From Thermoplasmata archaeon (GTDB lineage: Archaea > Thermoplasmatota > Thermoplasmata > Halarchaeoplasmatales > Halarchaeoplasmataceae): a stretch of DNA of 6,993 bases. Numbering within the stretch: the stretch's first letter is position 1; the number at the start of each line of letters is the position of its first letter. The notes under the pieces were generated by a model, which saw nothing but the letters and a program-made list of their open reading frames with translations, was not told where the DNA came from and did not search any database. Made by a program: the position numbers and the translations under genes. The DNA is taken from assembly GCA_019594305.1 (NCBI GenBank), contig JAFDTZ010000109.1, positions 1-6,993 on the forward strand, in the 5' to 3' direction. Of the stretch, positions 1 to 4,734 are shown in pieces.

Positions 1-857
1 TCACCACGAATCGGGATCTCCTTTATGCGATCCAATCGCTCGGGCTCAGGTTCCGGAACGGCTGTAAGAAGTGCCTGAGTATAAGGGTGTAATGGGTTAT
101 CGAGAACTTCTCCGACAGGCCCTTGTTCTACGATATCACCTAGGTACATAACGGCGATATATTTAGAAAAAAATCGTGTAGTAGATATGTCATGAGTGAT
201 ATAGAGATAGGTGAGGTCCTCCTCATCTATCAGATCCTTCATCAAATTGAGTAACTCCGCTCTTACTGAAACATCCAGCATAGAAACCGGTTCGTCAGCG
301 ACTATGAAGTCGGGACTCAATATCAGACATCGTGCTATAGCAACTCTCTGTCTTTGTCCACCGGAAAGCATGTGTGGATATCTATCTATAAATTCTTCAG
401 GAGGTGTTAAACGCACCTCTTCTAGTGCCTCCTCTATCAACGCTCTTCTCTCGGCAATAGAGTTGCCTATTTCATGTATCAGAAGAGGTTCCTCTAGGAT
501 GTCAAATACCTTGAACCGTGGATCTAGAGAGGAAAAAGGATCCTGGTATATCATCTGTGCAATCCTTCTGTAGGCCTTTAGTTTGTAGGGGTCTGTAAGA
601 TTAGCAATATCTTTGCCCTTGACATAGAGTTCACCGGATGTTAGATCGGTAAGTCTTAATATCATCTTTCCGACGGTGGTTTTACCGCAACCGGATTCGC
701 CTACTAAAGCAAATGATTCCTTTTCTTTAATACGGAAATTGATATTGTCGACCGCTTTAACGCACAATTTCGGTTTTCTCATTATCTTGTTTATGAAAGA
801 TTGGCTTACCTCGAAATCCTTTGTTAAATTTTTAGCCTCTATCAACGTTCTTGACAT
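1..857 (-). CDS. dppF: Peptide ABC transporter ATP-binding protein, DppF/OppF type (3' end outside window)
   Basis: This is the second ATPase of the importer, a cytoplasmic nucleotide-binding subunit expected to pair with the DppD-like protein upstream and drive transport. I translated 285 uninterrupted codons from the ATG at 857 down to the window edge. Visible motifs are Walker A GESGCGKT (53-60), the Q-loop at MIYQDP (102-107), signature LSGGQRQR (164-171), Walker B IVADEP (185-190) with D-loop near SMLD, and the H-loop histidine in THD (221-223). The HPYTQALL element (257-264) of the oligopeptide/dipeptide C-terminal region follows. Roughly the last 40 residues, including any Cys-rich tail, lie outside the window. 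The start is supported by AGGAG at 867-871, nine bases upstream. It begins two bases after the dppD stop, so the genes are probably co-translated. DppF and OppF cannot be told apart here. Confidence 0.95.
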   Translation of the reverse strand, partial: MSRTLIEAKNLTKDFEVSQSFINKIMRKPKLCVKAVDNINFRIKEKESFALVGESGCGKTTVGKMILRLTDLTSGELYVKGKDIANLTDPYKLKAYRRIAQMIYQDPFSSLDPRFKVFDILEEPLLIHEIGNSIAERRALIEEALEEVRLTPPEEFIDRYPHMLSGGQRQRVAIARCLILSPDFIVADEPVSMLDVSVRAELLNLMKDLIDEEDLTYLYITHDISTTRFFSKYIAVMYLGDIVEQGPVGEVLDNPLHPYTQALLTAVPEPEPERLDRIKEIPIRG

Positions 858-859
858 AC

Positions 860-1840
860 TCAACCACTCCTATCATAAAGATGGCATTTAACTTTTACAC
901 CATCAACATCATGTTCATCGGGCTCTTCCTGAGAGCACCTATCAAAAGCCTGTTCACATCTTGGATGGAATCTACATCCTTTAGGTGGATTGGTGAGTTC
1001 CGGAGGTGCGCCGGGTATATATTCAAGCCTATCGATATCCATATGTAATCTTGGGATAGCGGCTATTAACTTTTGTGTGTATGGATGCTTTGGTTCTTTG
1101 TATATATCTAACGCACTACCGAGTTCAACAATCCAACCGGCGTACATGATGGCAAGAATATCTGAAATCTCTGCAAGAATGCTCAAATCATGAGTTATGA
1201 AAATCATACCGTTATTGAGTTTCTTCTTAAGCACTTTAAGATCATTCATTATCCTAGCTTCCACAACAACATCCAAAGCTGTAGTAGGTTCATCTAAAAT
1301 TACCACATCAGGCTCAAGCAGAAGTGCTGTTGCAATAACTATTCTCTGTTTCTGACCTCCACTTAATTCGTGAGGGTATCTGTAGAATAGTTCATAATCT
1401 ATGTTCACCATATCAAGATATTTGAAGCATATGTCTTTAGCCCTGTCGCCTTTTATATCCTTTAGATATCTCAAGGGTTCCATCATCTGGTGACCAACAG
1501 AATATACTGGAGTCATAATGTCCATTGCACCTTGGAATACCATAGATATTTTTTGCCATCGGAGCTTTTTTCTAGCTTCTTCTTCACTCAGGCCAGTGAC
1601 CTCTAAACCGCCTACACGAATACTACCGGATACGATTCTTCCTGGTGGCTGAACCATCCGTAACAAACTGAAAGCCATCGTACTTTTTCCGCAACCGCTT
1701 TCACCAGCTATACCTATAGATTGGCCGCCCTCCAATTGGAAAGATGCATCGTCGAGAGCCTTTACTTCTCCTTTACTGGTAAAGTAGTGCGTAGTTAAAT
1801 TATTTACATCGAGTATTAATTTTTCTTTGATGTGAATCAC
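860..1840 (-). CDS. dppD: Peptide ABC transporter ATP-binding protein, DppD/OppD type
   Basis: This is the first ATPase of the importer, 326 residues and a normal length for the family. Motifs are Walker A GESGCGKS (46-53), Q-loop VFQGAMD (101-107), signature LSGGQKQR (159-166), Walker B VVILDEP (179-185), D-loop ALD (188-190) and H-loop H217. The C-terminal domain has HPYTQKLI (252-259) and four cysteines, 289, 295, 302 and 319, spaced like the iron-sulfur site described in OppD/DppD proteins. The open frame extends upstream to an ATG at 1948, but that would add 36 non-family residues overlapping dppC. I place the start at the GTG at 1840-1838, which overlaps the dppC TGA as GTGA. This start is not secure: the strong ribosome-binding-like stretch AGAGGTGATT covers the GTG itself, and an ATC codon at 1831 sits at better spacing. 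Linked to dppC by the overlap and to dppF by a two-base gap. Confidence 0.95.
   Translation of the reverse strand: MIHIKEKLILDVNNLTTHYFTSKGEVKALDDASFQLEGGQSIGIAGESGCGKSTMAFSLLRMVQPPGRIVSGSIRVGGLEVTGLSEEEARKKLRWQKISMVFQGAMDIMTPVYSVGHQMMEPLRYLKDIKGDRAKDICFKYLDMVNIDYELFYRYPHELSGGQKQRIVIATALLLEPDVVILDEPTTALDVVVEARIMNDLKVLKKKLNNGMIFITHDLSILAEISDILAIMYAGWIVELGSALDIYKEPKHPYTQKLIAAIPRLHMDIDRLEYIPGAPPELTNPPKGCRFHPRCEQAFDRCSQEEPDEHDVDGVKVKCHLYDRSG
867..871 (-). promoter_or_regulatory. Ribosome-binding site of dppF
   Basis: AGGAG lies inside the last codons of dppD, nine bases before the dppF ATG at 857. This spacing supports that start and translational coupling. Confidence 0.5.
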
Positions 1841-1844
1841 CTCT
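1835..1844 (-). promoter_or_regulatory. Ribosome-binding-like sequence overlapping the dppC stop and dppD start
   Basis: AGAGGTGATT matches the anti-16S consensus GGAGGTGATC at eight of ten bases. It contains both the dppC TGA stop (1839-1837) and the GTG (1840-1838) taken here as the dppD start. Because it covers that start rather than preceding it, it may serve re-initiation by ribosomes finishing dppC, or serve a start a few codons further on. Confidence 0.5.
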
Positions 1845-3237
1845 GTCTCATCTTCGGATTTATTACACGTTCTAATGCCATTCCTGTAGTGATGAAACCA
1901 AAGCCCAGTAGAGCAAGGCCTAAGCCTGGTAGCATGACCCACCACCACATACCGGCGATGGTAGCTTGACCACCGTATGCTTCAGATAACATCCTACCCC
2001 AAGTTACAACAGTCGGGTCTGACAGTCCTAACACGCTGAGTCCTGCTTCAGCTATTACTATTAAGGGGATCATAAGGGCCCCCTCGGCAATAGCATAGGG
2101 TAAAAGTTGGGGGATCATGTGACGTGTGATAACGCGTCCACCACTTGAACCCAAAGATTGTGCAGCTTCAATATATGTGTCCTGACGGATCTGTATGCCT
2201 CTAGCACGGATTATCTTTGCTAATCCACGCCAACCCAATAAAGTGTATATCAAAACAAATGTCCATATCGAACGATGGACATACATCGAAATGACAAGTA
2301 TCGGAAATAATGGTATACCAAGAAGTATTTCGTTAACTCGCTGCATGATCTCATCGACCCATCCACCATAGAAAGCACTGGTCATACCGTATAATAACGC
2401 TAGAGATATAGACGTCAAAGATACTATCGCACCTATCATTAGAGCGTACCTAGCGCCATATACCCAGCCCATGAAAATGTCCCTTCTAGAGGAATCTGTA
2501 CCCATGAGGCCGTATTTCTGCCCTCTAAATAGTACACGTGTTCCCTCGTCTTCGAACTCATCTATATCGACCACTTCGATCTCTAAAACGTATGTACCCT
2601 TAAGTGATTCCGTGTCTAACAGTATATCTTCATTTCTCTTAGCGAAGGGTATTCTATCTGTATTTACAGAGTCTCTATCCGGTGGGTTAATGTCTCCGGG
2701 ATGGAATTCCATATGTGCGTTTAAACCGAATTCATATGCTCTGTCACGCCCGTCTTCCGATCTTAGACTGAATCGATTAGAAAATGTTCCGTTTTCTACA
2801 GAGATCCGAACCCCATTTACTAATCCGATCCTTATATCGTCAGGTCTGATTAAGTCTATGTATAGAAATACTCGGTTTTCAGAACTTGTTCCGCTTAGAA
2901 ATATCGTTACATCCGAAGGTGGGTAGTCATAATCGTTTTCATAGTGATAGGAAATAACATTATTCCCTTCTATTTCGTCGTAGTCCTCTCGGATATCATG
3001 AGGTGCACGTGATCCCGGTAGTATGTAATCGGCCCAAGTAGGTGCCGCTCCTCTGGGATTGTCGCTCCAACGTCCCGGATTGGCCCATAAACCATCGGTA
3101 TCGGGTGCCAGCCAAGGTGCTGCAAGTGAGATGATGAGCAAGAACATAATTATTCCAAAACCCAGCATACCCATTCTTTGACCTTTGAACTCTCTCATTA
3201 TACTGGTCGATCTTTCTTTTATATCTTCAAATCTCAT
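1837..3237 (-). CDS. dppC: Peptide ABC transporter permease, DppC/OppC type, with large extracytoplasmic insertion
   Basis: This is the second membrane subunit of the channel, 466 residues, against about 300 for bacterial DppC/OppC. TM1 is at about 23-44. Residues about 46-245 form a hydrophilic, acidic segment expected outside the membrane. The family motif then resumes as LMGTDSSRRDIF (244-255) and YGAR (260-263), followed by further hydrophobic segments at about 263-288, 305-320, 325-340, 380-405 and 430-453. The cytoplasmic EAA loop, which contacts the ATPases, is at 355-381 (YIEAAQSLG, then RHMIPQLLPY). A GTG at 3246 is in frame, but the ATG at 3237 is preferred because AAGGTGGT (3242-3249) lies about four bases before it and would otherwise overlap the start. 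The gene follows dppB by 15 bases and its TGA overlaps the dppD start. Its length excess is almost wholly the insertion. Confidence 0.95.
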   Translation of the reverse strand: MRFEDIKERSTSIMREFKGQRMGMLGFGIIMFLLIISLAAPWLAPDTDGLWANPGRWSDNPRGAAPTWADYILPGSRAPHDIREDYDEIEGNNVISYHYENDYDYPPSDVTIFLSGTSSENRVFLYIDLIRPDDIRIGLVNGVRISVENGTFSNRFSLRSEDGRDRAYEFGLNAHMEFHPGDINPPDRDSVNTDRIPFAKRNEDILLDTESLKGTYVLEIEVVDIDEFEDEGTRVLFRGQKYGLMGTDSSRRDIFMGWVYGARYALMIGAIVSLTSISLALLYGMTSAFYGGWVDEIMQRVNEILLGIPLFPILVISMYVHRSIWTFVLIYTLLGWRGLAKIIRARGIQIRQDTYIEAAQSLGSSGGRVITRHMIPQLLPYAIAEGALMIPLIVIAEAGLSVLGLSDPTVVTWGRMLSEAYGGQATIAGMWWWVMLPGLGLALLGFGFITTGMALERVINPKMRQR

Positions 3238-3241
3238 GAAT

Positions 3242-3249
3242 ACCACCTT
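3242..3249 (-). promoter_or_regulatory. Ribosome-binding site of dppC, decides its start
   Basis: AAGGTGGT on the minus strand is complementary to the conserved 3' end of 16S rRNA. It lies four bases before the ATG at 3237 and fills the 15-base gap after dppB. The in-frame GTG at 3246 falls inside it, so the ATG is the better start. Confidence 0.75.
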
Positions 3250-3252
3250 ATA

Positions 3253-4314
3253 TTATACTTTTTTCTCCGCACCTACTTCCACTCTTGGATCCAAAAACCC
3301 ATAAAGCAGATCTGCTACCAGGTATCCAACGACCCATAATACTGTCGTTATGTAAACCAGACCCATTATTACGGGCATATCCGATTCGGAGAATATTGCT
3401 GTTCTAAGAAGATATCCCATCCCGGGCCAGTTAAATACCACTTCGGTTATCATTGCACCACCTATAGACAAAAGGAAAGACAGGATCGCACTTGTTACAA
3501 TAGGTGGGGCCGCTGTCTTAAGAGTGTGCCCGTATATTACTTTCCTCTCGGGAACCCCTTTGGCCCTTGCAGCCATTATATAATCATCTTGAAGTACCGA
3601 TGTAACCATGTTCCTTGTAGCCCATGCTCTTCCACCTATACTAACGAACACTATTGTCCCAAGAGGCATTGCCATACGTCTTAGAATACCGGTATAATAT
3701 GACATTCCGGCTTCTTTACTTGGGAATGGATATGAAGATGCGGGGAACCAACCTAACTGATAAGCGAAGAAGAGAATTGCCAACATTCCTACCCACCACA
3801 TAGGTAAGCTTGCGGTGATTATTCCAAATATGGAAAGTGCTTTATCAAGCTTCGTACCAGCTACTTGAGCGGCTTTCAAACCCATCCCTATCCCTACAAA
3901 TATGGATATACATGCGGCAGTTGTAAACAATAATATTGTTCTTGGAAGATACATGAGGATGATGGTTGTTACAAATCCATCTTCGGCCTGATAGTTGTGA
4001 TTTGTAGTTGATTCACCTAAATTAAAAATGAATGTGTTCCACGTCCTTCTTAATACCTTTTCAACAAAGGGATCATCTAAACCTTGTATTGTACGTAATC
4101 TGTTTCTCTCATATTCAACTGCTGCTTCTTTTTCTTCTTCACTGAGTTCTTCCGGAAGTCCCTGTGAGAAAGCCAATAACTGCTGAGCTATTCTATCTTC
4201 AGCCATATCGTCAGCCATGTTACTGTATAAAAAAGCTATCATCAGGACAACTATGAACAAAACAATTACGGCATTGATCGACCTTAACACGAAGTATTTA
4301 AACGATGTAGGCAT
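3253..4314 (-). CDS. dppB: Peptide ABC transporter permease, DppB/OppB type
   Basis: This is the first membrane subunit of the channel, 353 residues, slightly long for the family. TM1 is at about 12-31, matching the usual N-terminal FxxRRxxxxI pattern (FVLRSINAVI). A charged helical stretch at about 50-95 leads to the GLDDPF motif (78-83). Further hydrophobic segments lie at about 126-146, 160-187, 213-227, 272-293 and 314-338. The EAA loop is at 244-272 (DDYIMAARAKG, then RHTLK-like GHTLKTAAPP), WPGMG at 296-300, and the conserved end YGFLDPRV at 338-345. The ATG at 4314 is the only start consistent with the family N-terminus. There is no purine-rich ribosome-binding site before it, and a BRE/TATA pair lies about 30 bases upstream, so the message is probably leaderless or nearly so. 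First gene of the permease-ATPase transcript. Confidence 0.96.
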   Translation of the reverse strand: MPTSFKYFVLRSINAVIVLFIVVLMIAFLYSNMADDMAEDRIAQQLLAFSQGLPEELSEEEKEAAVEYERNRLRTIQGLDDPFVEKVLRRTWNTFIFNLGESTTNHNYQAEDGFVTTIILMYLPRTILLFTTAACISIFVGIGMGLKAAQVAGTKLDKALSIFGIITASLPMWWVGMLAILFFAYQLGWFPASSYPFPSKEAGMSYYTGILRRMAMPLGTIVFVSIGGRAWATRNMVTSVLQDDYIMAARAKGVPERKVIYGHTLKTAAPPIVTSAILSFLLSIGGAMITEVVFNWPGMGYLLRTAIFSESDMPVIMGLVYITTVLWVVGYLVADLLYGFLDPRVEVGAEKKV

Positions 4315-4343
4315 ATTTATCGGAAAGAGGCACGTCGGTTGAT

Positions 4344-4357
4344 AATATAAATTTTTC
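4344..4357 (-). promoter_or_regulatory. Archaeal promoter (BRE plus TATA box) of the permease-ATPase genes
   Basis: On the minus strand GAAAAA (4357-4352, BRE-like) is followed directly by TTTATATT (4351-4344, TATA box). The box centre is about 33 bases from the dppB ATG. With the usual archaeal distance of about 25 bases from TATA centre to transcription start, the transcript would begin about 7-10 bases before the ATG. This agrees with the absence of a ribosome-binding site. The position is predicted from sequence only. Confidence 0.65.
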
Positions 4358-4370
4358 GGTAAAAGGGTGT

Positions 4371-4615
4371 TGTTTTTTTCTTAATGCCAGGTGTGACGAA
4401 AAAACACTAAATAATAGTTTCTTTTGTCTATGATACTAAGATCGAGTATTATATTTGGCCAAATTTGGCCTTATAAAGCCAAGCACCTCGGCTACGAAAA
4501 AACATGTATCACTGTGTTATAAACCGTAGAGGACTCCTTTTTTTAACTATGTGTGTAGCGGAGTAAGATAGTTTGAAGACCGAGTAAGTCTATGATTTTG
4601 ATACTGTTTTTTTCT
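4371..4615. repeat. Short TGT(6-7)C motifs repeated in both orientations
   Basis: The 11-mer TGTTTTTTTCT occurs on the plus strand at 4371-4381 and 4605-4615. The 11-mer TGTTTTTTCGT occurs on the minus strand at 4396-4406 and 4494-4504. A further T7 run on the plus strand is at 4538-4544. They may be terminator tracts in both directions or a regulatory motif. In an A+T-rich spacer some such runs are expected by chance. Confidence 0.35.
4454..4483. promoter_or_regulatory. Nested palindromes around a TATA-like core, candidate operator/promoter
   Basis: Three 10-base units lie in a row. TTTGGCCAAA and TTTGGCCTTA are direct repeats of the TTTGGCC half-site, and TAAAGCCAAG carries the half-site inverted. 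They produce the perfect 14-base palindrome GGCCAAATTTGGCC (4457-4470) and an 18-base palindrome with one mismatched pair (4465-4482) centred on CTTATAAAG. Half-sites one helical turn apart, laid over a TATA-like core, suggest binding of a dimeric regulator or cooperative dimers over a promoter. The TATA core could work on either strand. On the minus strand it would give a second, distal dppB transcript with a leader of about 130 bases. No regulator gene is in the window. Confidence 0.45.
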
Positions 4616-4677
4616 CTCATCACTACATCCAAGAAAGATGTACCAACAACATGGCCGTTCGAAATTATCTAAGAGAT

Positions 4678-4686
4678 AAAAAAAAA
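4678..4686 (-). terminator. Oligo-T terminator after the substrate-binding protein gene
   Basis: Nine consecutive T on the minus strand, 48 bases after the stop codon, with no hairpin before them. Runs of T without a stem are the common archaeal intrinsic terminator. It would separate binding-protein transcripts from the permease-ATPase transcript. Confidence 0.6.
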
Positions 4687-4734
4687 TAAGAAAGTGGGAA
4701 AGGGTTTGTGGTTGTTTGATTACCTGCTAACGGA

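Larger units (their letters stand above)
4315..4734. other. Intergenic region between substrate-binding protein and dppB, no gene found
   Basis: In these 420 bases I found no convincing protein or RNA gene on either strand. The region contains, in the direction of transcription, the T9 terminator (4686-4678), an A+T-rich stretch with oligo-T runs on both strands, the palindrome cluster at 4454-4483, and the dppB promoter at 4357-4344. The longest start-to-stop frames I noticed inside it are 25 codons (minus, 4620-4543) and 20 codons (plus, from 4504). Both are too short and featureless to call. Confidence 0.7.

Noticed and set aside
1841..1948. Upstream extension of dppD by 36 residues to an ATG at 1948.
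   Set aside because: The added residues do not resemble the family N-terminus and would overlap the end of dppC by over 100 bases.
2471..2926. Plus-strand open frames, the longest 151 codons here and others at 211-573 and 5512-6146.
   Set aside because: All lie antisense to strong ABC transporter genes, have Ser-rich or irregular composition and no domain, and look like shadow frames.
4543..4620. A 25-codon frame on the minus strand (MREKNSIKIIDLLG and onward) between the binding protein and dppB.
   Set aside because: It has no convincing ribosome-binding site, no recognised family and a length easily reached by chance. Conservation in relatives would be needed.
4617..4623. GTGATGA on the minus strand, matching the box C consensus of C/D guide RNAs.
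   Set aside because: No CTGA box D follows within about 100 bases, so there is no guide RNA structure.
4650..4672. GTTCGAAAT on the plus strand resembling a tRNA T-loop.
   Set aside because: The flanking bases cannot form the five-base-pair T stem, and no acceptor or anticodon arm is present nearby.
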